DNA of 64,000 nucleotides, taken from NCBI RefSeq assembly GCF_003325755.1, contig NZ_QORI02000007.1, positions 1 through 64,000 on the forward strand. Direction: 5' to 3'. The DNA comes from Pseudomonas sp. SST3. Lineage in GTDB: Bacteria > Pseudomonadota > Gammaproteobacteria > Pseudomonadales > Pseudomonadaceae. Positions within the stretch are counted from its first letter, which is position 1; every line of letters starts with the position of its first letter. This document shows positions 17,439-26,688 of the stretch, piece by piece. Below the pieces are notes generated by a model, which was given only the letters and a program-made list of their open reading frames with translations, did no database searches and was not told the origin of the DNA. The position numbers and the translations under genes are program-made.

Positions 17439-18299
17439 ATGCAAGCCATTCGCTGTATTCTCGTAGTAATCGATCCAAAGCTGCCTGAAAATCTGGCACT
17501 GAAGCGGGCACGCCTGATCGCTAGCGTCAGCCAGACACAACTGCATCTGCTGGTTTGCGACGGCAAGCATGATCACAGCGACTACCTCGCCAAGCTTCGT
17601 GCGGAGCTGGAGGACCAGGGGCATACCGTAGCCACCCAACAAGCCTGGCACGACAATCTTCACCAGACGATTATCGCGGTACAGCAAGCCGAAGGCTGTG
17701 GGCTGGTGATTAAACAGCACATCGCCGATAACCCGCTGAGGCGCGCATTGCTGACTTCGGACGATTGGAAGCTACTGCGTTATTGCCCCTGCCCCGTGCT
17801 GATGGTCAAGACCGAAGCGCCGTGGACCGGCGGTACAGTGCTCGCAGCTGTCGATGTAGGCAACGCAGATCTAGAACACCGTTCGCTCCACGCCAGCATA
17901 GTCAATCGTGGCTACGAAATCGCCGCGCTAGCCGAGGGCAGCCTACATGTCATAAGCGCCCATCCTTCAGCCATGCTTTCAGCCGCAGACCCGGCTTTCC
18001 AGTTGAAGGAAACCATCGAAGCGCGCTATCGAGATGCCTGCAAACAGTTCCAGACCGACTTCGATATTCCAGATAGCCATCTACACATCGAAGAGGGTCC
18101 GGCAGATGCCCTGATCCCCCGCGTCTGCCATCAACTACAGGCGGTTGTTACGGTCATCGGCACGGTCGCCCGCACTGGCTTCTCAGGCGCACTGATGGGC
18201 AATACCGCCGAAGTGGTGCTCGATGCCCTGGAAAGCGACGTCTTGGTATTGAAACCGGACGACATTATCGAACATCTGGAGGATCTGGCACGCCGTTAG
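17439..18299 (+). CDS. Tandem universal stress protein (UspE-like)
   Basis: A 286-residue protein made of two UspA-type domains (about 1-140 and 145-275). The second domain keeps an ATP-binding type loop GTVARTGFSGALMGNTAE near residues 234-251; the first lacks an evident one. Such tandem proteins act in stress survival in Pseudomonas. ATG 17439 opens MQAIRCILVVIDP, and a TATAGT sits 39 nt upstream. Monocistronic. Confidence 0.88.
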   Translation: MQAIRCILVVIDPKLPENLALKRARLIASVSQTQLHLLVCDGKHDHSDYLAKLRAELEDQGHTVATQQAWHDNLHQTIIAVQQAEGCGLVIKQHIADNPLRRALLTSDDWKLLRYCPCPVLMVKTEAPWTGGTVLAAVDVGNADLEHRSLHASIVNRGYEIAALAEGSLHVISAHPSAMLSAADPAFQLKETIEARYRDACKQFQTDFDIPDSHLHIEEGPADALIPRVCHQLQAVVTVIGTVARTGFSGALMGNTAEVVLDALESDVLVLKPDDIIEHLEDLARR

Positions 18300-18354
18300 C
18301 GGCATGGATGGCACCAGCAGCAGCCGGACGCATGCCGCTACTGCTTGTACCAAG

Positions 18355-18822
18355 CTAGCCGTTGGTTTCGCTCGGAAACCCTGGCGCGATGTAGCGCTGG
18401 TAATGCGCTTCTGACAGAAGAAAGAATTCCCGGTCGATGGCATCACGAAGCTCGGGTAGAGACCAGTCACGGAATTCGGGAAGCAAAACGACGCCGTACG
18501 CCTCTAGCTGTTGAATGACCCGCGCGCCACGAGCGATAAGGTGGTAGGCCCAGCAGTACGGCGACTGATCCGCGACGAAACGAATTTGCCGGCTTTCCAG
18601 CTGGCGGCGCAACAGTTCCGCGTCGAAGATTTCCAGCTTCGCAGCCATTACCTGCGCCAGCAGTAGCTCCAGCCTCAGCCAGACGGAGCGCTTACCCAGC
18701 TCGTCATAAGCATTCCAGTTCACCACTTCATGGTGGAAACGCTTGCAGCCGCGGCAGACGAGATCACCGTAAACGGTAGAACAGAGGCCTACACAAGGAG
18801 TTTTGATGCGCTGATTGGACAT
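18355..18822 (-). CDS. DUF1289 domain protein
   Basis: A 155-residue conserved hypothetical protein. The N-terminal KTPCVGLCSTVYGDLVCRGC has the four-cysteine pattern of DUF1289 and probably binds a metal. The remainder is alpha-helical with no recognisable motif. Its place beside acnB and the universal stress gene matches other Pseudomonas. Function unknown. Confidence 0.8.
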   Translation of the reverse strand: MSNQRIKTPCVGLCSTVYGDLVCRGCKRFHHEVVNWNAYDELGKRSVWLRLELLLAQVMAAKLEIFDAELLRRQLESRQIRFVADQSPYCWAYHLIARGARVIQQLEAYGVVLLPEFRDWSLPELRDAIDREFFLLSEAHYQRYIAPGFPSETNG

Positions 18823-18999
18823 AACGGGCGGTGGATCGAAGAACAGCGCCGCATCTTAGACTTTTGTCCAAGCCGGGTCACGGAAGAATCCGTCCCAGAA
18901 GTCCGTTCCTGGTCGCACAGCCCGCGACGCGCGGGGCACCGAGGGCTTTTCGAGGGGGCTTGCCTGAACCCGCCGAACTCGCTTGCCACGGCGTTTCAC

Positions 19000-19028
19000 T
19001 TAACTTTACGGGTCCGTTCCAGTAGAAT
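19000..19028 (+). promoter_or_regulatory. Candidate sigma-70 promoter of acnB
   Basis: TTAACT and TAGAAT are separated by 17 bp. Transcription would start near 19035, giving a leader of about 185 nt that contains the nested hairpins. Predicted by eye. Confidence 0.45.
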
Positions 19029-19060
19029 CAGCCCGCCGTTTTAGGCGCCACAATCCGCAA

Positions 19061-19170
19061 GAAGCTGTTTTCAAAGCGTCACGAGCACAGTTAACCGGCT
19101 ATCTACCGGGTGCGCAGATCCCTCTAACCTGCGCACCCGACAACCGGCGTAAAACTTTGAAAACAGCTTC
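19061..19170 (+). repeat. Nested inverted repeats in the acnB leader
   Basis: GAAGCTGTTTTCAAAG (19061-19076) is exactly complementary to CTTTGAAAACAGCTTC (19155-19170), a 16-bp perfect stem. Inside it CGGGTGCGCAG (19107-19117) pairs perfectly with CTGCGCACCCG (19129-19139). No T-run follows either stem, so a simple terminator is unlikely. It could be a regulatory leader or a small mobile repeat. Confidence 0.8.
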
Positions 19171-19220
19171 CGGATGCGCGTCCCGAGACACCCAAGGGAC
19201 CAATGATGAGGGTATAAACT

Positions 19221-21830
19221 GTGCTTGAAGCCTATCGCAAACACGTAGAAGAGCGTGCCGCCCAGGGCGTCGTGCCCCAGCCGCTGAACGCCGAGCAGAC
19301 CGCAGGCCTGGTCGAGCTTCTGAAGAACCCGCCAGCCGGCGAAGAACAATTCCTTCTTGACCTGATCACCAACCGCGTCCCAGCGGGCGTGGACGAAGCC
19401 GCCTATGTCAAGGCCGGCTTCCTCGCCGCTATCGCCAAGGGCGAAACCACTTCGCCGCTGATCAGCAAGCAACATGCCGTCGAACTGCTGGGCACCATGC
19501 AGGGCGGTTACAATATCGTCACGCTGGTCGACCTGCTCGATGATACCGAACTTTCCGACACTACCGCAGAAGAGCTGAAGCACACCCTGCTGATGTTCGA
19601 CGCGTTCCACGACGTTGCTGAGAAAGCCAAGGCCGGCAACTCGAACGCCAAAGCCGTCCTACAGTCCTGGGCTGAAGGCGAGTGGTTCAAGAACCGTGCC
19701 CCGGTTGCCGAAAAGGTGACCCTGACCGTATTCAAGGTCACCGGCGAAACCAACACCGACGACTTGTCCCCCGCGCCTGATGCCTGGTCGCGCCCGGACA
19801 TCCCACTGCATGCCCTCGCCATGCTGAAGATGGCTCGCGACGGCATCAACCCCGACGTACCTGGCTCGGTTGGCCCGCTCAAGCAAATGGAAGAGCTAAA
19901 AACCAAAGGCTTCCCGGTTGCCTACGTTGGTGATGTGGTCGGCACCGGCTCGTCGCGCAAGTCCGCCACCAACTCGGTGCTGTGGTTCTTCGGCGATGAC
20001 ATCCCGAACGTACCGAACAAGCGCGCTGGCGGCTTCTGCTTCGGCACCAAGATCGCACCTATTTTCTACAACACCATGGAAGACGCCGGCGCCCTGCCGA
20101 TCGAGTTCGACTGCTCCGATCTGGCCATGGGTGATGTGATCGACGTTTACCCATACAAGGGTGAAGTCCGTCGCCATGGCAGCGATGAGCTCGTCACCAC
20201 TTTCCAGCTGAAGACCGATGTCTTGCTCGACGAAGTTCGCGCTGGCGGCCGTATTCCGCTGATTATCGGTCGTGGTCTGACCGAAAAAGCACGCGCTGAA
20301 CTGGGTATGGGCCCGTCGGATCTGTTCAAGAAGCCCGAAGCGCCAGCCGAGAGCAACAAGGGCTTTACCCTGGCACAGAAGATGGTCGGTCGCGCCTGCG
20401 GTCTGCCGGAAGGCAAAGGCGTCCGTCCGGGCACCTATTGCGAACCGAAGATGACTACCGTCGGCTCCCAGGACACCACTGGCCCGATGACCCGCGACGA
20501 GCTGAAAGACCTGGCTTGCCTCGGCTTCTCCGCCGATCTGGTGATGCAGTCCTTCTGCCACACGGCCGCTTATCCGAAGCCGATCGACGTCACCACGCAT
20601 CACACCCTGCCGGACTTCATCATGACCCGCGGCGGCGTTTCCCTGCGTCCGGGTGACGGCATCATCCACAGCTGGCTGAACCGCATGCTGCTGCCGGATA
20701 CCGTCGGTACCGGTGGTGACTCGCATACCCGCTTCCCGATGGGCATCTCGTTCCCGGCTGGTTCCGGTCTGGTTGCCTTCGCTGCCGCTACCGGTGTAAT
20801 GCCGCTGGATATGCCGGAGTCGGTACTGGTTCGCTTCAAGGGCAAGATGCAGCCTGGCATCACCCTGCGCGACCTGGTTCATACAATCCCTTACTACGCG
20901 ATCCAGAAAGGCCTGCTGACCGTCGAGAAGAAAGGCAAGAAGAACATCTTCTCCGGCCGCATTCTCGAAATCGAAGGCTTGAACGAGCTGACCGTCGAAC
21001 AGGCCTTTGAGCTGTCCGACGCCTCCGCAGAGCGTTCCGCTGCGGGTTGCACCATCAAGCTGCCGGAAGCGGCGATTGCCGAGTACCTGCAGTCGAACAT
21101 CACACTGCTGCGCTGGATGATCAACGAAGGCTACGGCGATGCCCGCACCCTGGAGCGCCGCGCTCAGGCCATGGAAGCCTGGCTGGCCAAGCCTGAGCTG
21201 CTGGCTGCCGATGCTGATGCCGAGTACGCAGAAGTTATCGAAATCGATCTGTCCGAAGTCACCGAGCCGGTTCTCTGCGCACCGAATGACCCGGACGATG
21301 CTCGTCTTCTCTCGAGCGTACAGGGCGAGAAGATCGATGAAGTGTTCATCGGTTCCTGCATGACCAACATCGGTCACTTCCGCGCCGCCGGCAAACTGCT
21401 GGACAAGGTCGAAGGTTCCCTGCCGACCCGTCTATGGCTGTCGCCGCCGACCAAGATGGACCAGCATCAGCTGACCGAAGAAGGCTACTACGGCATCTAT
21501 GGTCGCGCCGGGGCACGTTTGGAAATGCCGGGCTGCTCGCTCTGCATGGGTAACCAGGCTCGGGTCGAAACCGGGTCGACAGTGGTCTCCACCTCGACTC
21601 GTAACTTCCCGAACCGCCTGGGCGATGCGACCAATGTGTACCTGGCCTCTGCCGAGCTGGCAGCAGTTGCCTCAATCCTGGGTCGCCTGCCGACCGTCGA
21701 GGAGTACATGGTCTACGCTGCTCAGATCGACACCATGGCAGCTGATGTCTACCGCTACCTGAGCTTCGATCAGATTGCTGAGTTCCGCGAGTCCGCGGCC
21801 AAGGCGAAGATCGACGTGGTTGCTGTTTGA
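19221..21830 (+). CDS. acnB: Aconitate hydratase B
   Basis: An 869-residue cytosolic TCA-cycle enzyme interconverting citrate and isocitrate; the B-type also accepts 2-methyl-cis-aconitate in several bacteria. The [4Fe-4S] cysteines appear in GSCMTNIGH (about residue 711) and [10 protein letters not shown] (about 769 and 772). The AcnB-specific N-terminal HEAT-like region and swivelling domain precede the catalytic part. The start is GTG 19221 ([16 protein letters not shown]), as in other Pseudomonas. Transcribed alone with a structured leader; ended by a UUCG-loop terminator. Confidence 0.98.
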   Translation: MLEAYRKHVEERAAQGVVPQPLNAEQTAGLVELLKNPPAGEEQFLLDLITNRVPAGVDEAAYVKAGFLAAIAKGETTSPLISKQHAVELLGTMQGGYNIVTLVDLLDDTELSDTTAEELKHTLLMFDAFHDVAEKAKAGNSNAKAVLQSWAEGEWFKNRAPVAEKVTLTVFKVTGETNTDDLSPAPDAWSRPDIPLHALAMLKMARDGINPDVPGSVGPLKQMEELKTKGFPVAYVGDVVGTGSSRKSATNSVLWFFGDDIPNVPNKRAGGFCFGTKIAPIFYNTMEDAGALPIEFDCSDLAMGDVIDVYPYKGEVRRHGSDELVTTFQLKTDVLLDEVRAGGRIPLIIGRGLTEKARAELGMGPSDLFKKPEAPAESNKGFTLAQKMVGRACGLPEGKGVRPGTYCEPKMTTVGSQDTTGPMTRDELKDLACLGFSADLVMQSFCHTAAYPKPIDVTTHHTLPDFIMTRGGVSLRPGDGIIHSWLNRMLLPDTVGTGGDSHTRFPMGISFPAGSGLVAFAAATGVMPLDMPESVLVRFKGKMQPGITLRDLVHTIPYYAIQKGLLTVEKKGKKNIFSGRILEIEGLNELTVEQAFELSDASAERSAAGCTIKLPEAAIAEYLQSNITLLRWMINEGYGDARTLERRAQAMEAWLAKPELLAADADAEYAEVIEIDLSEVTEPVLCAPNDPDDARLLSSVQGEKIDEVFIGSCMTNIGHFRAAGKLLDKVEGSLPTRLWLSPPTKMDQHQLTEEGYYGIYGRAGARLEMPGCSLCMGNQARVETGSTVVSTSTRNFPNRLGDATNVYLASAELAAVASILGRLPTVEEYMVYAAQIDTMAADVYRYLSFDQIAEFRESAAKAKIDVVAV

Positions 21831-21850
21831 TGTTTTAGCGCTCCAATGAG

Positions 21851-21872
21851 AAAGCCCGCTTCGGCGGGCTTT
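21851..21872 (+). terminator. acnB terminator
   Basis: AAAGCCCGC-TTCG-GCGGGCTTT followed by CTT. A 9-bp stem with a stable TTCG tetraloop, 20 nt after the stop. Confidence 0.85.
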
Positions 21873-21984
21873 CTTATGCCTGACTTTTCATGCATGCGGG
21901 CCGGCCCCTATCGCCGCATGCTCATAGTCGTCTCTGAGCACCAAGCCCAACGCCAGGCACTGCAGTCGGAAGAAATGCAGGGCG

Positions 21985-22013
21985 AAAAAAGCCCGGCATT
22001 GCCGGGCTTTTTC
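21985..22013 (-). terminator. oprF terminator
   Basis: AAAAAGCCCGGC-ATT-GCCGGGCTTTTT, symmetric with T-runs on both strands, 17 nt beyond the oprF stop. It may also act as backup for acnB. Confidence 0.85.
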
Positions 22014-22030
22014 TTGAAGCACGGTACGAA

Positions 22031-23023
22031 TTAACGAACCTGCGCCTCGACCTCTGCTTCTACGCGGCGGTTGACCTGACGGCCTTCCTCGGTGCTGTTG
22101 TCAGCAACCGGACGGGCTTCGCCGTAACCGACCGAATCAACACGCTGGCTTTCAACACCATACTGGTTGACCAGTACTTCACGAACAGCCTGAGCACGAC
22201 GCTCGGACAGACGCTGGTTGTATTGATCAGTACCCACCGAGTCGGTGTGGCCTTCAACAGTGGTGCTGGTCTGAGGATATTGCTGCATGAAGTCAGCCAG
22301 GTTCTTGATGTCGCTGTAGCTTTCTTCGCGAACGCGCGCCTTGTCGAAATCGAACTTGACGTCCAGCTCAACACGGACCAGCTCCGGCTCTGGTTCCGGC
22401 TCGGTATCAACGATCGGAGCCGGTGCCGGCTCTGGTGTCGGCTCAACCTGCGCGACCTGTTGCTGCGCGCCACCACCGAAATTCATACCAACACCAACAC
22501 CAGCCATCCACTCGCTGTCGCCGGCATCAATGTTATGCATGCCATCAACGCTGGCTTTAGCGAAGAAGTTTTCGGTGAAGTAGTACTTCAGACCCGCACC
22601 AATGTTCGCAAAGGTGCTGTGGTCACGGCCGCTACGTGCCGCCTGACCGATGCTTTGATGAGCCATGCCGGCAGAAACGTATGGACGCAGACCTACGCCC
22701 GGCTGACCGAAGTGGTAGGCCGCATCAAGTGAGGTCAGGTTACCCTTGATGTTCTTATGTCCGCCGCCCGCTACAGGCTCGTCCGAAGTGACGTCATGGT
22801 ATTCACCATAGGACAGACCCAGGGAGACGTCGTCGGTGAGAAAATAGCTGGCGCCAGCGCCATAGAGCTCGCCTTCATCTTCGAAGCCACGGGAGCTGTC
22901 GGAGAAGTATTGCTTGCCGAACGCCTCCACCTCTACAGCGCCCTGACCCTGGGCGAGCGCGCTGAAAGAAGTGGCTGCAACCAAGGAGCTAATTACAACG
23001 CCTAAGGTGTTTTTAAGTTTCAT
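22031..23023 (-). CDS. oprF: Outer membrane porin F (OmpA family)
   Basis: The major general porin, 330 residues, anchoring the outer membrane to peptidoglycan. A signal peptide (to about residue 24, SFSALA) is followed by an eight-strand barrel (25-180), a Pro/Glu-rich hinge (EPTPEPAPAPIVDTEPEPEP) and an OmpA C-terminal domain with VEGHTDSVGTDQYNQRLSE (the diaminopimelate-binding Asp and Arg region). Unlike P. aeruginosa OprF as I recall it, the protein has no cysteine, so no barrel-hinge disulfides. It lies 99 bp downstream of sigX, whose product drives oprF in related species. Confidence 0.97.
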   Translation of the reverse strand: MKLKNTLGVVISSLVAATSFSALAQGQGAVEVEAFGKQYFSDSSRGFEDEGELYGAGASYFLTDDVSLGLSYGEYHDVTSDEPVAGGGHKNIKGNLTSLDAAYHFGQPGVGLRPYVSAGMAHQSIGQAARSGRDHSTFANIGAGLKYYFTENFFAKASVDGMHNIDAGDSEWMAGVGVGMNFGGGAQQQVAQVEPTPEPAPAPIVDTEPEPEPELVRVELDVKFDFDKARVREESYSDIKNLADFMQQYPQTSTTVEGHTDSVGTDQYNQRLSERRAQAVREVLVNQYGVESQRVDSVGYGEARPVADNSTEEGRQVNRRVEAEVEAQVR

Positions 23024-23122
23024 CCGTAAATCCCCATCTGGTGGTGAGTATCAGAACAATCTAAGGAAACCGGCTGTCTGTAGGCCAAGCTGTTTCGCTA
23101 CCAGTAAGACAACTTGTTGCCG

Positions 23123-23713
23123 TTAAGTTTCAGCAATCCCCGAAAATTTTTCGCGTAGTTTATCCAGCGCACGTTTGTATCGCATTTTCGTTGCGCTTAG
23201 TCCCATATGCATAATGTCAGCGATCTCCTGAAACTCGAGCTCTGCAACAAAACGCAGAACGAGTATCTCTCGATCAATCTGATTCACATGGGTAAGCCAC
23301 TTGTCTAGCCCCGCCCTTTCCTCAAGATTCGGTGCCTTTTCCTCCGACGCTTCTTCGATCGGATCGAGGCTCAAGGCATCAAGTAAGCGGCGTTTACGGC
23401 GTTCTTTTCGATACTGGGTAATACATTCGTTGTACGTAATGCTGTATAGCCATGTCTTGAACTTCGACTTACCTTCAAAGTTCTTCAGGCCGTATAAAAC
23501 TTTGAGCATCACTTCTTGGCAGACGTCATCTGCGTCTCGGTCGTTCCCCAAATAGCGTGCACACACATTGAAAAGAGTTCGCTGATATCTGCGCATCAAC
23601 TCTTCATATGCACGCGTTATGTGAAATAGCTCGGCATGGGCTCGCTGCACCAGCTCTTCATCAGAAAGCTGGCGGGGGTCATAGCTCATGGTGGGCGGAT
23701 GGGCTTTAGTCAA
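23123..23713 (-). CDS. sigX: ECF sigma factor SigX
   Basis: A 196-residue extracytoplasmic-function sigma factor. Region 2 is RYQRTLFNVCARYLGNDRDA through KTWLYSITYNECI; region 4 is LEFQEIADIMHMGLSATKMR. The TTG at 23713 is chosen because the resulting length and N-terminus fit SigX elsewhere; ATG 23689 and the in-frame start at 23731 are alternatives. In Pseudomonas SigX controls oprF and membrane-fluidity genes and responds to envelope stress through the neighbouring CmpX. It sits between cmpX and oprF. Confidence 0.95.
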   Translation of the reverse strand: MTKAHPPTMSYDPRQLSDEELVQRAHAELFHITRAYEELMRRYQRTLFNVCARYLGNDRDADDVCQEVMLKVLYGLKNFEGKSKFKTWLYSITYNECITQYRKERRKRRLLDALSLDPIEEASEEKAPNLEERAGLDKWLTHVNQIDREILVLRFVAELEFQEIADIMHMGLSATKMRYKRALDKLREKFSGIAET

Positions 23714-23795
23714 GACGCTTCGAACCGGCAAAAGTCGTGGCCGCCATTCACGTTAACCGTAAAAAGGGGCGACGCACTTTAACAGATTCCCGAAC

Positions 23796-24626
23796 CTAGC
23801 GGCTGCCCACTCGCTGCTCTAGCAGCACTCTATTAGCGATCGAGACCAATTCACCATCATCGGTGAGTAGCAGGGTCTTCGCTGTACCGATCTCTTCGAT
23901 TTCGCCTTCCAATTGCAATCCATCAAGGCTCACCCGCTGCCCGACTTCGTAGAGCTCGCGCACATAGATGCCCGCCAGAATCTGACTGACCAGGTCACGA
24001 CTACCAAGCCCCAGCGCCAGCGCAACTGCCAACCCGACGGAAATCAGCGCAATCGCGACCACATAATTGAGCAGCTCGGTTTTGACTTCGAGCTGACCAA
24101 TTGCCACCGAGATAATGATGATGATTACCAGGCCTTGAGCGACCCGCCCTAAACCGCTGGCATATTCAAGGCCAACGCCTTCTGCAGCGCCTCGAACCAG
24201 GCCGTTAACCAACTGAGCCAGCAACACGCCGACAAGCAGGATCAACCCCGCCCCGAACACCTTCGGTACGTACAGCGTAAGCATATCGAGCGTCGCCGAC
24301 ACCCGTGCGAGCCCCAGAGACTCGGCCGCAGAGACAAGGAAGATCAGCAACACGAACCAATAGACGATCTTGCCGATCAGTGTCGATATCGGTACACGAA
24401 TGCCGGCGCGACCAAGCAGCTTGGTCACTCCCGTGCCTGCAACCAGCCGATCCAGGCCTATCTTCGCCAGGACCTTCGAGAGCAACGTGTCCAGCACTTT
24501 TGCGACGACAAATCCGATGGCAACGACCAGCAGCGCGCCAAACAAACGCGGTATGAACGCCGCAATGGGAGCCCAAAGCGCGCTCATCGCACCCAGCAAG
24601 CTCTGGCTCCAGGGATCGAGTTCCAT
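23796..24626 (-). CDS. cmpX: Mechanosensitive-channel-like membrane protein CmpX
   Basis: A 276-residue small-conductance mechanosensitive-type protein. Membrane segments include the IAAFIPRLFGALLVVAIGFV helix and others at about 85-105, 125-150, 165-180 and 190-210. The GLGSRDLVSQILAGIYVREL stretch resembles the MscS pore-lining helix and hinge, and a short MscS-like beta domain follows. ATG 24626 lies 2 nt beyond the crfX stop. In related strains its loss activates SigX. Confidence 0.92.
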   Translation of the reverse strand: MELDPWSQSLLGAMSALWAPIAAFIPRLFGALLVVAIGFVVAKVLDTLLSKVLAKIGLDRLVAGTGVTKLLGRAGIRVPISTLIGKIVYWFVLLIFLVSAAESLGLARVSATLDMLTLYVPKVFGAGLILLVGVLLAQLVNGLVRGAAEGVGLEYASGLGRVAQGLVIIIIISVAIGQLEVKTELLNYVVAIALISVGLAVALALGLGSRDLVSQILAGIYVRELYEVGQRVSLDGLQLEGEIEEIGTAKTLLLTDDGELVSIANRVLLEQRVGSR

Positions 24627-24628
24627 GA

Positions 24629-24874
24629 TCAATCAGCCTTATCGAAAGAAGAATGGGAGGAGGATCGCCGACGCGTGACTGCCGAGGTATGCGGTGCGCC
24701 ATTGCTAAAGGCGATCAGTACGGCCTGCAACCAATGCCCTATCAGAGAAAAAAGATCGCCTGCGCCAACCTGACGGTTGGCGGTCTTGAGAACGCGGTCG
24801 AGGCAAGCATCGTCGTCACGCGCCGATTGCGTGTTGAGCATGTCCCGCAGGGATTCTTCGAAAGGATCGCGCAT
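24629..24874 (-). CDS. crfX: CrfX small protein
   Basis: An 81-residue soluble protein, MRDPFEESLRDMLNTQSARD, with a short hydrophobic stretch (LFSLIGHWLQAVLIAFSNGA) and a basic Ser-rich tail. Assigned from its N-terminus and fixed position between cmaX and cmpX in Pseudomonas. Biochemical function unknown. Its stop is 2 nt before the cmpX start, so they are cotranscribed. Confidence 0.88.
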   Translation of the reverse strand: MRDPFEESLRDMLNTQSARDDDACLDRVLKTANRQVGAGDLFSLIGHWLQAVLIAFSNGAPHTSAVTRRRSSSHSSFDKAD

Positions 24875-24928
24875 GGTTACCTCATTAACGGTCTGATCTA
24901 GACGGCCCAGCCTTACGAGCGGTCACAT

Positions 24929-25921
24929 TTATACCCACTTCAGCCGGCGGAAGATCCACCACTGAAAACACGCCACCGCGCCGATGACCATGCACGCCAA
25001 TACGAAGCCGTACGGATTCTCGGACCCCGGAATGCCGCCCACGTTGATGCCCAGCAAGCCGGTAAGAAAACTCATCGGCAGAAAAAAACCAGTGATGATG
25101 CCAAGTAAGTACATGGTCCTGTTCATCCTTTCGCGCATTCGTCGTTCTTCGGCTTCAAGTACCAGGTTGACTCGCTCCCGAACCAGTTCCAGCTCCTCTA
25201 GGTAGCGGATCAATCGATTGTTCAGCTCGTTCCAGTAGTCCGTGTCGTCATCCACGAACCAGGGCAAACGATTGCGCGTTAGCTGCGCGTAGATCTCACG
25301 CTGCGGCAACAGGAACCTGCGTAGGCTTGCGGCTTGCCGCCGCAGCGATAGCATCTTGTCCTGAGGCGGCGTGTAACGGTCGTCCGTCTCGACCCGGTCC
25401 TCCTCCTCGTCCAGCTTCTCCGTCAACACGGCAACCAGGTCATCCACCCGATCGGTCAATGCATCGGCAAGGCTGAGCAGAATTTCGGATGAGGTTTTCG
25501 GCCCGACACCAGCCTCCAGCTGCTGTAGCACCGCCTCAGTGGACCGCAGCGGACGCAGGCGCAACGAGATGACCCGCCGAGCATCTGCGAAGACCCGCAG
25601 CGAGACCATATCCTCGGGCTCGGCATCAGGGTTGAGATTGACCCCACGCAGGAACAGCAGCACCTCGTCCGCGGGCAAGGCGAGCAGACGTGGCCGGGTG
25701 TTTTCCTCCAGCAACACGTTGCAAACGAACTCAGTCAGCCCACTTCGCTCCCGCAGCCAGGCCTGAGCCTGCGTCTGACTGCGATCCCAATGAAGCCAAA
25801 GGCTTTCAGCCTCTGTCAGCTCCAGCGAAGGAATATCTGCGTAGGCAAGCTGGCGTGCCCCACCCTGCCCGTCCAGAACCAGCGCATGCAAAAGGCCCGA
25901 ATGGTCATTTTTCTCAGACAA
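24929..25921 (-). CDS. cmaX: CorA-family divalent cation transporter CmaX
   Basis: A 330-residue CorA/ZntB-type protein: a large cytoplasmic domain with a long helix (about 190-275) and two C-terminal membrane helices (LLGIITGFFLPMSFLTGLLG and GFVLACMVIGAVACFQWWIF). The loop that carries GMN in CorA reads GIN (GINVGGIPG), nearer to ZntB-like members. TTG 25921 was chosen, being preceded by AAGGGG; the ATG at 25957 overlaps the terminator of the preceding gene. Which ion it moves cannot be read from sequence. Upstream of crfX-cmpX-sigX. Confidence 0.88.
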   Translation of the reverse strand: MSEKNDHSGLLHALVLDGQGGARQLAYADIPSLELTEAESLWLHWDRSQTQAQAWLRERSGLTEFVCNVLLEENTRPRLLALPADEVLLFLRGVNLNPDAEPEDMVSLRVFADARRVISLRLRPLRSTEAVLQQLEAGVGPKTSSEILLSLADALTDRVDDLVAVLTEKLDEEEDRVETDDRYTPPQDKMLSLRRQAASLRRFLLPQREIYAQLTRNRLPWFVDDDTDYWNELNNRLIRYLEELELVRERVNLVLEAEERRMRERMNRTMYLLGIITGFFLPMSFLTGLLGINVGGIPGSENPYGFVLACMVIGAVACFQWWIFRRLKWV

Positions 25922-25943
25922 AATCGCTTTCCCCTTAGATCGC

Positions 25944-25967
25944 AAAAAGCCCGGCATAGCCGGGCTT
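25944..25967 (-). terminator. rraA terminator
   Basis: On the minus strand AAGCCCGGC-TAT-GCCGGGCTT is followed by TTT. It lies 21 nt past the rraA stop and separates rraA from cmaX. Confidence 0.85.
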
Positions 25968-25987
25968 CGGTAACCGGATGCTACAAC

Positions 25988-26476
25988 TCAGCCGGGCATC
26001 TTCAGCGCCTCGGGCGAGACCACAATGCCGTTATTGTCGGCATACACGTACTCACCGGGACGGAAAGTAACCCCGCAGAAGGTGACTGGAACGTTAAGAT
26101 CGCCAATGCCTCGCTTGTCGGTCTTCATAGGATGACTAGCCAGCGCCTGAACGCCAAGTTCGGTTTGCGCGATGACGTCAACGTCACGGATGCAACCGTA
26201 GATGACCAGCCCTTCCCAACCATTACGGGCCGCCTTTTCTGCAAGCATGTCGCCCAACAGTGCACGTCGTAGCGAACCACCGCCATCGACCACCAGCACC
26301 TTGCCGGTGCCGTCGACGTCCACCTGCTCCTTGACCAACGAATTGTCCTCGAAGCATTTGATGGTCACGATCTCTCCGCCAAACGAATCGCGGCCGCCAA
26401 AATTGCTGAAGATCGGCTCGACTACCTGCACCAATTCAGGGTAGGCGTCGCATAGATCGGGAGTGACGTATTGCAT
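25988..26476 (-). CDS. rraA: RraA-like regulator / class II aldolase-type protein
   Basis: A 162-residue protein of the RraA fold ([20 protein letters not shown] ... [20 protein letters not shown] ... [16 protein letters not shown]). In E. coli RraA binds RNase E and lowers its activity. Related proteins with the G-x20-R-D motif, present here as [13 protein letters not shown] and CIRD, are 4-hydroxy-4-methyl-2-oxoglutarate / oxaloacetate aldolases, so both readings are open. Start ATG 26476 is preceded by AAGGAG. Confidence 0.9.
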   Translation of the reverse strand: MQYVTPDLCDAYPELVQVVEPIFSNFGGRDSFGGEIVTIKCFEDNSLVKEQVDVDGTGKVLVVDGGGSLRRALLGDMLAEKAARNGWEGLVIYGCIRDVDVIAQTELGVQALASHPMKTDKRGIGDLNVPVTFCGVTFRPGEYVYADNNGIVVSPEALKMPG

Positions 26477-26651
26477 GATTAAGCTCCTTCAAGTGAGACG
26501 TAGGGCGCCAGCAGGCCGCAATCTGGCCCAGCGCATAGCGCGCCGCAGGACGCAGTCCAGGGTTCGCCACCAACGATATCGCATTCGAAATAAGCAACAA
26601 TCGTAGTGATCGAAACGCATCACACTCGCCCGACCCCTATTTGCACCGACG

Positions 26652-26677
26652 AAAAAAAGGGCGGAAACCGCCCTTTT
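26652..26677 (-). terminator. ppsA terminator
   Basis: AAAAAGGGCGG-AAA-CCGCCCTTTTT, T-rich on both strands, 12 nt beyond the ppsA stop. Confidence 0.85.
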
Positions 26678-26688
26678 TACACTCGCGA

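Larger units (their letters stand above)
18823..19220 (+). other. acnB upstream region and leader
   Basis: About 400 bp with no supportable gene. The distal part (18830-18990) shows nothing notable. The acnB promoter candidate and structured leader are listed separately. Confidence 0.6.

Noticed and set aside
19896..21377. 493-codon open frame antisense to acnB
   Set aside because: It lies wholly within acnB, has no recognisable protein motif, and is explained by GC-rich codon bias in the true gene.
21846..22034. 62-codon open frame between acnB and oprF
   Set aside because: It covers both terminators and has no ribosome site or conserved pattern.
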